Below, in pieces: positions 17,554 to 25,378 of a DNA stretch of 46,290 bases; position 1 is the stretch's first letter; the number at the start of each line of letters is the position of its first letter. Location: the NCBI GenBank assembly GCA_027531145.1, contig JAPZRF010000002.1, forward strand, positions 1-46,290. Reading direction: 5' to 3'. The notes below the pieces were generated by a model, which made no database searches, had not been told where the DNA came from, and saw only the letters and a list, made by a program, of their open reading frames with translations. Origin of the DNA: Brevundimonas sp. GTDB taxonomy: Bacteria > Pseudomonadota > Alphaproteobacteria > Caulobacterales > Caulobacteraceae. The position numbers and the translations under genes are program-made.

Positions 17554-18236
17554 CGCTCGGCCGTGCGCTCGACCACCCGGGCCACGAAGGCGACCAGCTC
17601 GCAGCCCATGTCCCGGGTGAACCCCTCAGCCTCGCCCGAGCCGAAGGCGGCCAGGGCGGTACGGTGCGGGGTGAAGGGGGCCATGCGGATCAGGGCCACG
17701 CTCTTCACCTCGGCCTCGGCCGCGCCGAACAGGTTCAACCCCTCGAAGTGCGGGCCCAGCCAGTGCAGCCCGTCCTCGCCCAGCAACTGGTCCACGCGGC
17801 CGGGCTCCAGCGCGCGCCAGCCGAACGGCACGCCGCCGGGCTTCTCCAGCGCCACTGCCGCGGCGACTAGGCCGAAACGCGCCTGCACCGCCGCGTCGAG
17901 CCGTCGGGCGAGGTCGGCGTGGTTGCGCGACTCCATCAGATCGAGGGCGGTGACGTGGGTCTGGGTCTGGGCAGCGAAATTGGCGCGGGCGACCGCCTCG
18001 ATGCGCTGGCGCGCCCCGGTCTCGCGCTCGACCGCCGCCTCCAGCCGGGTCAGGGCGGCCTTGCCGAACTCCACCACATTGCGGCCGGTGGCCTTGAGCC
18101 CCAGCTCCTCCAGCAGGGCGCGGTCCTCGGCCAGCGATTCGGGATGGGCCTTCAGCCACTCGCGCACGCGCGGCCAGTGCAGGCCGTCGTCCGCCGCGTC
18201 GCTGGAGTCGAAGAGGTCAGGCGAGCCGTTGGACAA
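17535..18236 (-). CDS. DUF484 family protein
   Basis: A 233-residue cytoplasmic protein of the DUF484 family, which has a GAF-like fold. The N-terminal WPRVREWLKAHPESLAEDRALLEELGL and the following FGKAALTRLEAAVERE helix are typical. No catalytic residues are recognised. DUF484 genes stand directly before xerC in many proteobacteria, as here, where the two overlap by 19 nt. A role linked to recombination is often assumed from this context but not shown. Confidence 0.88.
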   Translation of the reverse strand: MSNGSPDLFDSSDAADDGLHWPRVREWLKAHPESLAEDRALLEELGLKATGRNVVEFGKAALTRLEAAVERETGARQRIEAVARANFAAQTQTHVTALDLMESRNHADLARRLDAAVQARFGLVAAAVALEKPGGVPFGWRALEPGRVDQLLGEDGLHWLGPHFEGLNLFGAAEAEVKSVALIRMAPFTPHRTALAAFGSGEAEGFTRDMGCELVAFVARVVERTAERWPILD

Positions 18237-18256
18237 GGACCTCTCCGGCGGGTCGG

Positions 18257-18910
18257 TTACAGGATCGACTGGCCCGTCTTGCCCCAGTCGGCGAGGAAGG
18301 CATCAAGCCCCTTGTCGGTTAACGGGTGCTTGACCAGCGCCTTGAACACATCCGCCGGCAGGGTCGCGACGTCGGCGCCGGCCAGGGCCGCGGCCGAGAC
18401 ATGGCCCGGGTTGCGCAGCGAGGCGGCCAGCACCCGGGTCTCGAAGCCGTGGATGTCGTAGAGGGTGCGGATCTCTTCCAGGAGCCCGACGCCGTCGGCC
18501 CCGTGGTCCTCCAGCCGCCCGACGAAGGGCGAGATGAAGGTGGCCCCGGCCTTGGCCGCCAGCATGGCCTGGGCGGCGGAGAAGCACAGGGTGACGTTGG
18601 TGCGGACGCCCTTGTCGGCGAAGGCTCGGCAGGCGCGCAGCCCGTCCCAGGTCAGGGGCAGCTTGACCACCACGTTCGGGGCGATGGCGGCGAGCCTGTC
18701 GCCCTCCCTGACCATGGTGTCGAAGTCGGTGGCCACCGCCTCGGCGGAGATCGGCCCCTCGACGAGCGCGCAAATCTCGGCGATGACCTCGGCGATGTTG
18801 CGGCCCGACTTCGCGATCAGGGACGGGTTGGTGGTGACGCCGTCCACCATGCCGGTGGGAACCATGTCCCGGATGACAGCGACGTCGGCGGTGTCGAGGA
18901 AGAGCTTCAT
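18257..18910 (-). CDS. fsa: Fructose-6-phosphate aldolase / small transaldolase
   Basis: A 217-residue class I aldolase of the short transaldolase (TalC/FSA) family. It starts [16 protein letters not shown], followed by [14 protein letters not shown]; the Schiff-base lysine is Lys83 in [13 protein letters not shown], and [13 protein letters not shown] is the phosphate-binding block. The frame is open upstream to 19069 but the family start is the ATG at 18910. Transaldolase activity in the pentose phosphate pathway is as likely as fructose-6-phosphate aldolase activity. It is the first gene of fsa-DUF484-xerC, with 20 nt to the next gene. Confidence 0.92.
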   Translation of the reverse strand: MKLFLDTADVAVIRDMVPTGMVDGVTTNPSLIAKSGRNIAEVIAEICALVEGPISAEAVATDFDTMVREGDRLAAIAPNVVVKLPLTWDGLRACRAFADKGVRTNVTLCFSAAQAMLAAKAGATFISPFVGRLEDHGADGVGLLEEIRTLYDIHGFETRVLAASLRNPGHVSAAALAGADVATLPADVFKALVKHPLTDKGLDAFLADWGKTGQSIL

Positions 18911-18981
18911 GGCGAGGGGGTTTAGCGGGCGCGCGCCGCTTCGTCGATGCCCGCGCGCGGGCGGCGGGCCGGATGGACAGC

Positions 18982-19107
18982 ATTCCTCCCCCACGGGGGA
19001 GATGGCTCGCCGCGCAGCGGCGGGACGGAGGGGGGATGAGCGCTGCGGTCGCGGATCGCCCCCCTCCACCGCCTTCGGCGGTCCCCCTCCCCCTGCGGGG
19101 GAGGAAT
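18982..19107. repeat. Compound GC-rich inverted repeat, copy 3
   Basis: Lies in the 438-nt divergent gap between fsa and priA. It starts with cctccccca-cgggggag, continues gatggctcgccgcgcagcggc (the half-type seen at 5610), and ends with ccgcc-ttc-ggcgg and ccccctgcgggggagg. The outer ends (attcctccccc and gggggaggaat) are exact inverted repeats. Confidence 0.8.
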
Positions 19108-19188
19108 GTCGCGCCCCGCGTCGTCGATTCCGGCGCGCGATCGGCCGGCGTCGCGGATGTCAGAGGTTCATCACCGGGAGCTCAAAGA

Positions 19189-19343
19189 TCTCCTCCCCCG
19201 CGTGCGGGGGAGGGGGACCGCGAAGCGGTGGAGGGGGCGACCGCCGCAGCGACGTCTCTGATCTCGCGCGCCTGCCCTCGCCCCCTCCACCGCGCTGCGC
19301 GCGGTCCCCCTCCCCCATACGCTCCGCTATGGAGGAGGAGAGC
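19189..19343. repeat. Compound GC-rich inverted repeat, copy 4
   Basis: The second element in the fsa-priA gap. A cctcccccgc/gcgggggagg hairpin, then accgcgaagcggt, then the inverted right half accgcgctgcgcgcggt and ccccctcccccatacgctccgctatggaggagg. Its last bases, ggaggaggag, are the Shine-Dalgarno of priA (ATG at 19349), so the gene depends on repeat sequence for translation. No other feature is seen in this gap apart from copy 3. Confidence 0.8.
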
Positions 19344-19348
19344 CTGCC

Positions 19349-21511
19349 ATGAGGGTCGCGTCGGTGCTGGTTCCGCTGCCGGTAGCGGAGGCGTTCGACT
19401 ACGAGCTACCCGACGGGATGACGGTCGGGCGCGGGACCCAGGTGACGGTGCCGCTCGGGCCGCGACGACTGCGGGGCGTGGTCACCGAGACGCGCGAGAC
19501 CACGGGCTCCAACCGCCGGCTCAAGGCGATCGAGGCGGTGCTGGACGATCCGCCCCTGCCAGAACGCACCGTCGACTTCATCGAATGGGCGGCGCGCTGG
19601 ACCCTGTCGCCCCCCGGAGAGATGGCCCAGATGGCGCTGAAGGGGCTGCGCAACCCGGCACCCCGGCCGGAGCGGCGGGTGCGGCACTTGCTTGGCCGCG
19701 ACCCGGCCCGCCCCACCCCGTCGCGAACGGCGGCGCTGGCGGCGCTCGGCGAGCGGTCCCTGCCCGCGGCCGATCTGGCCCGGGCGGCCGGGGTCTCGTC
19801 CGGCGTCATCAAGGGCCTGCTCGACGAGGGCGTGCTGGAGGTCGTCGAGGTCTCCGCCGTCGCCGCCTTCGACCCGCCGCGGCCGGACCATGCCCCGGCC
19901 CGGCTCAGCCCCGACCAGGTCGCCGCCGCCGCCGCCATGGCGGACGGTGTCGCCAGCCGCGCCTTCGCCCCCTTCCTGCTCGACGGGGTCACCGGCTCGG
20001 GCAAGACCGAGGCCTATCTGGAGGCGGTGGCGCGCACCCTGGCGGCCGAGCCGGATGCCCAGATCCTGATCCTGCTGCCCGAGATCGCCCTGACCCAGGC
20101 CCTGATCGAGCGCATCGCCGCCCGCTTCGGCGCTACCCCGGCCGAGTGGCACTCCGGCGTCTCGCCCCCGTCCCGCCGCAAGGTCTGGGAGGCGGTCATC
20201 GCCGGCCGCTGCAACCTGGTGGTCGGGGCCCGCTCGGCCCTGTTCCTGCCCTTCGCCAACCTGCGCCTGATCCTCGTCGACGAGGAGCATGACGCCTCGT
20301 TCAAGCAGGACGAGGGGCTGGTCTATCACGGCCGCGACCTGGCCGTGGTGCGGGCCCGGATCGAGGGCGCGGCGGTGGTGCTGGCCTCGGCCACCCCGTC
20401 GCTCGAGACCCTGTGGAACGCCCGTCAGGGCCGCTACCGCTGGCTGCGGCTGGGGGCGCGGCACGGGACGGCGGTGCTGCCCGACGTGGCCCTGGTCGAT
20501 CTGCGCGAGGCCCCGCCCGAGCGCGATCAGTGGCTGTCGCCGCCCCTGCGCAAGGCCATGGCCGAGACCCTCGCCCGCGGCGAGCAGGCGCTGCTGTTCC
20601 TGAACCGCCGCGGCTACGCGCCGGTGGTGCTGTGCCGCGCCTGCGGGCACCGGCTGACCGCGCCGGACACGGACTCCTGGCTGGTCGAGCACCGCTACAC
20701 CGGCCGGCTGGTCTGCCACCTGACCGGCTTCTCCATGCCGAAGCCGCGCACCTGCCCCGCCTGCGGGGCCGAGGACTCTCTGGTGCCGGTCGGCCCGGGG
20801 GTCGAGCGGGTCGAGGAGGAGGTCAGGAGCCTGTTCCCCGAGGCGCGCACCGCCATCTTCAGCTCCGACACCGCCCCCGACGGCCGCACCGCCCGGGCCC
20901 TGATCGAGGCCATGGCGGCGGGCGAGATCGACATCCTCGTGGCCACCCAGGCCGCGGCCAAGGGGCACAACTTTCCCGGCCTGACCCTGGTCGGGGTGGT
21001 CGACGCCGACCTCGGCCTGCGGGGCGGCGACCTGCGCGCGGCCGAGCGCACCTTCCAGCTGCTGACCCAGGCGACCGGCCGGGCGGGGCGGGCCGACCGC
21101 CCGGGCCGGGCCCTGCTGCAGACCTGGACGCCGGAGCACCCGGTGCTGCAGGCGCTGGCGGCGGGCGACCGCGACGCCTTCGTCGAGGCCGAGATGGCCG
21201 AGCGCGAGATCGCCGTCCTGCCGCCGTTCGGCCGGCTGGCCGCGCTGGTGCTGTCCAGCGAGAACGTTCCGGCGCTGGAACGGACGGCGGCGGAGCTGGC
21301 GAAGGCCATCCCCAACGCGGAGCGGCTGGAGGTCTACGGCCCGGCCGACGCGCCGCTGGCGCTGGTGCGCGGCCGCCGGCGCAAGCGCCTTCTGGTGCGC
21401 GCCGACCGCGACGTCGACCTGCAGGGCTTCCTGCGCGCCTGGCTGGCCCGGGTGAAGGTCCCGGCGTCGGTGCGGCTGACCGTCGATGTCGACCCCTACA
21501 GCTTCCTGTAG
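19349..21511 (+). CDS. priA: Primosomal protein N' (replication restart helicase PriA)
   Basis: A 720-residue 3'-5' superfamily 2 helicase that reloads the replisome at stalled forks. The N-terminal 3'-DNA-binding domain starts VASVLVPLPVAEAFDYELP. Walker A is GVTGSGKTEAYL, the DEAH-like box is VDEEHDASFKQ, and motifs LASATPSLE and TQAAAKGHNFPG follow. The cysteine insert keeps the first zinc site (Cys429, Cys432, Cys469, Cys472) but the second is degraded: CPxC is replaced by APDTD and CHxC by CHLTG, leaving Cys456 alone. The length is normal. The start has a repeat-derived GGAGGAG. Confidence 0.95.
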   Translation: MRVASVLVPLPVAEAFDYELPDGMTVGRGTQVTVPLGPRRLRGVVTETRETTGSNRRLKAIEAVLDDPPLPERTVDFIEWAARWTLSPPGEMAQMALKGLRNPAPRPERRVRHLLGRDPARPTPSRTAALAALGERSLPAADLARAAGVSSGVIKGLLDEGVLEVVEVSAVAAFDPPRPDHAPARLSPDQVAAAAAMADGVASRAFAPFLLDGVTGSGKTEAYLEAVARTLAAEPDAQILILLPEIALTQALIERIAARFGATPAEWHSGVSPPSRRKVWEAVIAGRCNLVVGARSALFLPFANLRLILVDEEHDASFKQDEGLVYHGRDLAVVRARIEGAAVVLASATPSLETLWNARQGRYRWLRLGARHGTAVLPDVALVDLREAPPERDQWLSPPLRKAMAETLARGEQALLFLNRRGYAPVVLCRACGHRLTAPDTDSWLVEHRYTGRLVCHLTGFSMPKPRTCPACGAEDSLVPVGPGVERVEEEVRSLFPEARTAIFSSDTAPDGRTARALIEAMAAGEIDILVATQAAAKGHNFPGLTLVGVVDADLGLRGGDLRAAERTFQLLTQATGRAGRADRPGRALLQTWTPEHPVLQALAAGDRDAFVEAEMAEREIAVLPPFGRLAALVLSSENVPALERTAAELAKAIPNAERLEVYGPADAPLALVRGRRRKRLLVRADRDVDLQGFLRAWLARVKVPASVRLTVDVDPYSFL

Positions 21512-21673
21512 GCGCAACCGCGCGGGGGGCGCGACAATCCGGGCCGTGAAGGGCCTTGAAAGCACCCCGGTCGCGGGCCTAGCGTGACGCCGCGATGCGG
21601 GCCCCTCTGGTTCGGCGCGCCTTCCGGGCGCCGGGCGATGTCGGATCGCTCACCCCTGCGAGAGAGGATCCCC

Positions 21674-22054
21674 GTGCCACTGCTGATGTGCCCCAACGAC
21701 AACGCCCCGATGACCACCGTCGACCGGTCCGGGGTGCAGTTCGACATGTGCCCGACCTGCCGCGGCGTCTGGCTCGACCGTGGCGAGCTGGAGAAGCTGA
21801 TGCAGGCCGCCGTCGACGAGAGCACCGCCGCCCGCCCGGCCGCCGCGCCGGCCCCCGCGCCCCAGCCCCATCCGCCCCAGGCCCAGCCCCAGCCGTGGGG
21901 CGCCCCGCCGCCGCCGCAGCCGCGTCCCCAGCCCCCGATGCAACCCTGGGGCTACGGCGAACGTGGCGAATACGGCGAGCGCGGCGAGTACGGGGAACGC
22001 GGCGAATACGGCTACCGCAAGAAGCGCCCGTCGATCTTCGACATCTTCGACTAG
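21674..22054 (+). CDS. Zinc-ribbon protein with Pro/Gln-rich linker and GERGEY repeats
   Basis: A 126-residue protein. The N-terminal zf-TFIIB-like zinc ribbon has MCPNDNAPM and DMCPTCRGVWLDRGELEKLM, with Cys pairs that can hold a metal. It is followed by a Pro/Gln/Ala-rich linker and then three tandem copies of GERGEY (18-nt units, about 21956-22012), ending KKRPSIFDIFD. The start is GTG at 21674, with AGAGAGGA 5 nt upstream; the frame is open from 21584 but that part is not conserved-looking. The family is widespread with unknown function. The basic-acidic repeats and a conserved-looking tail suggest a binding role, which is inference. Confidence 0.8.
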   Translation: MPLLMCPNDNAPMTTVDRSGVQFDMCPTCRGVWLDRGELEKLMQAAVDESTAARPAAAPAPAPQPHPPQAQPQPWGAPPPPQPRPQPPMQPWGYGERGEYGERGEYGERGEYGYRKKRPSIFDIFD

Positions 22055-22123
22055 GCTCCCGCCCGGGGGACCTGCGCGGGTCTGTACGCTTTCCTTTCCG
22101 GCGCGCCTTGCTATGAGGCCCGC

Positions 22124-22444
22124 ATGGCGAAGATCACCTACATCGAGCACAGCGGGACCGAGCACGTCGTCGAGGTCAGGACCGGCCTGACCGTGATGGA
22201 GGGGGCGATCCGCAACAATGTCCCCGGCATCGACGCGGACTGCGGCGGGGCCTGCGCCTGCGCCACCTGCCACGTCTATGTCGACGAGACCTTCCAGGCG
22301 GAGACGGGCCGGCCCTCGGCGATGGAGGAGTCGATGCTGGACTTCGCCGAGAACGTCCAGCCGAACAGCCGGCTGTCGTGCCAGATCCGGGTCAGCGACG
22401 ACCTCGACGGCCTGATCGTCCGCCTCCCCGAAAGCCAGCATTGA
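22124..22444 (+). CDS. fdx: Adrenodoxin-type [2Fe-2S] ferredoxin
   Basis: A 106-residue soluble electron carrier. The cluster ligands are Cys40, Cys46 and Cys49 (C-x5-C-x2-C in [17 protein letters not shown]) with Cys86 in LSCQIRVS; Cys44 is an extra cysteine typical of FdxB/adrenodoxin-like proteins. The fold start [15 protein letters not shown] and the C-terminal [11 protein letters not shown] fit. Likely partners are a P450 or a biosynthetic hydroxylase. The UbiH-type hydroxylase faces it convergently, but no ferredoxin reductase is nearby. Confidence 0.94.
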   Translation: MAKITYIEHSGTEHVVEVRTGLTVMEGAIRNNVPGIDADCGGACACATCHVYVDETFQAETGRPSAMEESMLDFAENVQPNSRLSCQIRVSDDLDGLIVRLPESQH

Positions 22445-22604
22445 GCCACTCCCCCTTCCCCCTCGAGGGGGGAAGGGCCGGGGATGGGGGTGGAGGTGCC
22501 GCGCTTGACGGGAAGACGTCTGAGGCGGTCTCGCCTCCCGCGTGCCTTCACAGGCCTTGCGGAAATCACCCCCACCCAAACCCTCTCCCTCGAGGGGGAG
22601 GGAT
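22445..22604. repeat. GC-rich inverted repeat, third variant
   Basis: Between the convergent ferredoxin and UbiH-type genes. The left end cccccttccccctcgagggg-ggaaggg is a strong hairpin, followed by gggatgggggtg. The right end mirrors it: cacccccacccaaaccctctccctcgagggggaggg. The wording differs from the copies at 66 and 3186, so this is a separate subfamily. Either hairpin could act as a terminator but neither has a T-tract. Confidence 0.75.
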
Positions 22605-22615
22605 TCCGGACGGCG

Positions 22616-23902
22616 CTACACCGCCTCGCCGCGCAGCAGGCGGGGCAGGTCGCCGGCGGCCCCACCGGCCTCCTGCATGAAGGCCCGGCGCAGCGGCGCG
22701 ACCCGGTTGACCATCGCCATGCCCAGGCCCCGCAACAGCCGCACCGGTGGCAGGTCGTTCGAGAACAGCCGCACGAAGCCGTCGAACCCGGCCGCCAGGG
22801 TCACATTGTCGAACCGGCGCCAGCGCGCGTAGCGGTCCAGCACGGCCGACGAGCCGATGTCCTCGCCGCGCCGGGCCGCCTCGACCAGCACCTCGGTCAG
22901 GGCCGCGACGTCCTTCAGCCCCATGTTCAGCCCCTGACCCGCCACCGGATGCACCCCGTGGGCGGCGTCCCCGACCAGGGCCGCGCGCGGCCCGGTCAGG
23001 GCCTCGGCCAGCTCCAGCGACAGGGGATAGACGAAGCGCGGCCCCTCGACCGTGACCTGGCCGAGGAACTCGCCGAAGCGTCGCCGCAGGTGGGACAGGA
23101 AGGCCGCGTCCGAGGCCGCCTTCAGCGCCTCCGCCCGGCGCGTGCTCTCGGTCCAGACCAGGCTGGCGCGCCGGTCGGTCAGGGGCAGGATGGCGAACGG
23201 CCCGGCCGGCAGGAAGTATTCGTGGGCGACATGGCCATGGGCCTGCTCCAGCCGCACCGTGGCCACCACCCCGCTCTGGCCATAGCCCCAGCCGACCGTG
23301 TCGATGCCCGCGGCGGCCCGCACCGCCGAGCCGCGGCCGTCGGCAGCGACGACCAGCGGCGCCCGCACCGCGGTCCCGTCGTCCAGCCGCGCCGTAACGC
23401 GGTCCCGCTCCAGCTTCAGATCCGTCAGCCGCGCCGGGGCGCGCAGATCCACGCCCGCCCGGCTCATCGCCTCCGCCTGGGCCAGCCGGATGCGGCGGTT
23501 CTCGATCAGATAGCCGAGCGGCTCGCCATCGGTCCGGTCGGCGATCTCGTCGGCGTCGAAGCGCAGGAAGGCCGGCGACGGCGGTGCCGAGGCCGCGCCC
23601 GGGTGCCGTCCGTCGGTGACGAGGATGCGGTCCATGCGGCAGGCGTGCGGGGTCAAGGCCTCGCCCATCCCCAGCGCCTTCAGCATGCGGAAGCTGGAGA
23701 AGGCCACGGCCGTGGAGCGGCCGTCGAAGGTCGGTGCCAGGGTCTCGGCCGGCGGCTGCGGATCGATCACCAGCGGCGTCAGGCCGCCCTGCTTCAGCGC
23801 CAGCGCGAGGGTCGCCCCGGCCAGCCCGCCGCCGGCGATCAGCACATCGGGGGCCAAGGCCCTGGAAGGGGGCACGGCGGGGGCAGCGGCGGTCGAGGTC
23901 AT
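22616..23902 (-). CDS. UbiH/UbiF/COQ6-family FAD monooxygenase
   Basis: A 428-residue class A flavin hydroxylase, probably one of the ring hydroxylases of ubiquinone synthesis. The N-terminal FAD motif is DVLIAGGGLAGATLALAL; the DG motif is VVAADGRGSAVR; the C-terminal FAD motif GDAAHGVHPVAGQGLNMGLKD is the UbiH/COQ6 signature. The length matches the family. Which ring position it hydroxylates cannot be decided from sequence. It is preceded on the same strand by the alpha/beta hydrolase gene, 57 nt upstream. Confidence 0.93.
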   Translation of the reverse strand: MTSTAAAPAVPPSRALAPDVLIAGGGLAGATLALALKQGGLTPLVIDPQPPAETLAPTFDGRSTAVAFSSFRMLKALGMGEALTPHACRMDRILVTDGRHPGAASAPPSPAFLRFDADEIADRTDGEPLGYLIENRRIRLAQAEAMSRAGVDLRAPARLTDLKLERDRVTARLDDGTAVRAPLVVAADGRGSAVRAAAGIDTVGWGYGQSGVVATVRLEQAHGHVAHEYFLPAGPFAILPLTDRRASLVWTESTRRAEALKAASDAAFLSHLRRRFGEFLGQVTVEGPRFVYPLSLELAEALTGPRAALVGDAAHGVHPVAGQGLNMGLKDVAALTEVLVEAARRGEDIGSSAVLDRYARWRRFDNVTLAAGFDGFVRLFSNDLPPVRLLRGLGMAMVNRVAPLRRAFMQEAGGAAGDLPRLLRGEAV

Positions 23903-23959
23903 GCCGCTACATCGCGCCGGAGCCCGCGAAGGTCCAGTGTCGCGTGGTCGCTGCGGCGT

Positions 23960-24718
23960 CTATCCGGCCACCCGCGCGCGCATCGACCCTACCGCCGCCT
24001 CCAGCCGCGCCAGCTCGGCCGGGGCCGACAGGCGGTGATCCCCCCCGGCGATCCGCTCGAGGATCACATCTCCCCCCGCCAGACATTCCAGCAGCGTCGC
24101 CTGGTGCTGCCACGGCACGACGTCGTCCTCCGCCCCCTGCAGGATGTGCACCGGCGCGGCGAGCCGCAGCGGCCCGTCCAGCAGCCGCCACCGGCGCGCT
24201 TCCTCGAAGAAGCGGGCGGTCAGCACATAGTCCCCCAGCCCGGGGTCGGTGATCAGCGCCTCGCCGTCGCGCAGGATCGCCTGCCGCTCGTGGTCGGCCA
24301 GCGACGGCCACATCAGCCGCTCGGTGAAGTCCTGGGCCGAATTGACCAGCACCACCCCCGCGACCGCGTGCGGCCGCGCCTGCGCCGCCAGCAGCGCCAC
24401 CCAGCCGCCCATGGACGACCCGACCGGGATCACCGGCCCGCCCAGATGGTCGATCAGGGCGATGGCGTCCTCGCGCCAGCGGCCGATCGTGGCCTGGCAC
24501 CAGTCGCCCGAGCTGACCCCGTGGGCGAAGTGATCGTAGCGAACATAACGCCAGCCGTGCGCCCGCGCCGCCGCCGCCAGCGCCAGCGCCTTGGTCCCCT
24601 CCATGTCCGAGCGGAATCCGCCCATCCACAGCACGGTCGGGCCGGTTCCCTCGACCCGCTGGAACGCGAGGGTCTCGCCGTCCGGTCGGGTCAGATGTTC
24701 GATCACGGTCCGCGTCAT
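23960..24718 (-). CDS. Alpha/beta hydrolase
   Basis: A 252-residue hydrolase from the ATG at 24718, which has AAAGGGAG about 7 nt upstream; the frame is open further upstream but that part lies in repeat DNA. The nucleophile is Ser102 in PVGSSMGGW, the acid is in GAEDDVVP and the His in IAGGDHRLS. WMGGFRSDMEGTKA is the oxyanion-hole region and closely fits the palmitoyl-protein thioesterase ABHD10-like group, which acts on acyl thioesters or glucuronides. A cytoplasmic location is expected, as no signal peptide is visible. Confidence 0.9.
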   Translation of the reverse strand: MTRTVIEHLTRPDGETLAFQRVEGTGPTVLWMGGFRSDMEGTKALALAAAARAHGWRYVRYDHFAHGVSSGDWCQATIGRWREDAIALIDHLGGPVIPVGSSMGGWVALLAAQARPHAVAGVVLVNSAQDFTERLMWPSLADHERQAILRDGEALITDPGLGDYVLTARFFEEARRWRLLDGPLRLAAPVHILQGAEDDVVPWQHQATLLECLAGGDVILERIAGGDHRLSAPAELARLEAAVGSMRARVAG

Positions 24719-24750
24719 AATCTGCTCCCTTTCGCGAAGCGATGCCCCCC

Positions 24751-24911
24751 TTCTCCTCCCTCGCCTGCGGGGGAGGGGGACCATGCGCAGCATGGTGGAG
24801 GGGGCGAGGGACAGAGCGCGGCGGCTGCGGTCGCCCCCTCCACCCTCCTTCGCCCTTCGGGCTCCGGACGGTCCCCCTCCCCCATACGCTGCGCTATGGG
24901 GGAGGAGAGGT
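24751..24911. repeat. Compound GC-rich inverted repeat, copy 5
   Basis: Lies between the divergent alpha/beta hydrolase and DUF559 genes. A cctccctcgc/gcgggggagg hairpin, then accatgcgcagcatggt, then the inverted half with ccctccttcgcccttcgggctccgg and ccccctcccccatacgctgcgctatgggggagg. It holds whatever promoters drive both genes, or lies between them. Confidence 0.8.
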
Positions 24912-24945
24912 TGCGCAGCGCCCGCTATCAGCGGACTGTTCCGGC

Positions 24946-25317
24946 ATGCGGGGCGCGATCCTCACCGGCAAACGGGCGCGGGACCTGCGGCACCGTCTGA
25001 CGCCGCCGGAAACCCGCCTGTGGGTGCGGCTCCGACGGCGGGGGCCGGGCCGACCAACCTTCCGGCGCCAGCATCCGATTGACCCCTATGTGGCCGACTT
25101 CTGCTGCGTCGAGGCGAGCCTGATCGTCGAGGTCGACGGCGCTGTTCACGACGCGCCCGACCAGCTCCGGCATGACGCGGCGCGCGACGGCTTCTTGCGC
25201 GCATCCGGTTTTGATGTCGTGCGCCTCTCCGCCGCTGACGTCATGAGCGACCCGGACGCGGCCGCGGACCGGGTCATCCGCGCCGCCCTGGCGCGTCTCA
25301 AAGGTGTCGGGCTCTAG
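24946..25317 (+). CDS. DUF559 domain protein (nuclease-like)
   Basis: A 123-residue protein starting at the ATG at 24946; the open frame upstream is repeat DNA. RARDLRHRLTPPETRLWVRLR, then FRRQHPIDPYVADFCCVEASLIVEVDGAVHD is the DUF559 core, with the D...E.D pattern of a Vsr/PD-(D/E)XK nuclease fold, and GFDVVRLSAADVMSDPDA closes the domain. Family members are small, often single-copy and uncharacterised; DNA cleavage is inferred from fold. It sits between two repeats. Confidence 0.85.
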   Translation: MRGAILTGKRARDLRHRLTPPETRLWVRLRRRGPGRPTFRRQHPIDPYVADFCCVEASLIVEVDGAVHDAPDQLRHDAARDGFLRASGFDVVRLSAADVMSDPDAAADRVIRAALARLKGVGL

Positions 25318-25318
25318 C

Positions 25319-25350
25319 CTCTCCTCCCCCGCGCGCGGGGGAGGAGAGCC
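25319..25350. repeat. Short GC-rich hairpin repeat
   Basis: A single-hairpin relative of the compound repeats: ctctcctcccccgcgcg followed by cgggggaggagag. It starts 2 nt after the DUF559 stop codon and could end that transcript, although the glycosyltransferase gene follows on the same strand. Confidence 0.7.
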
Positions 25351-25378
25351 CCCCTCCCCACGTCCCCCGGCGCAGGCT

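Noticed and set aside
24751..25350. CRISPR or tandem array from the repeated GC-rich hairpins
   Set aside because: The copies are inverted, irregularly spaced and lack uniform spacers.
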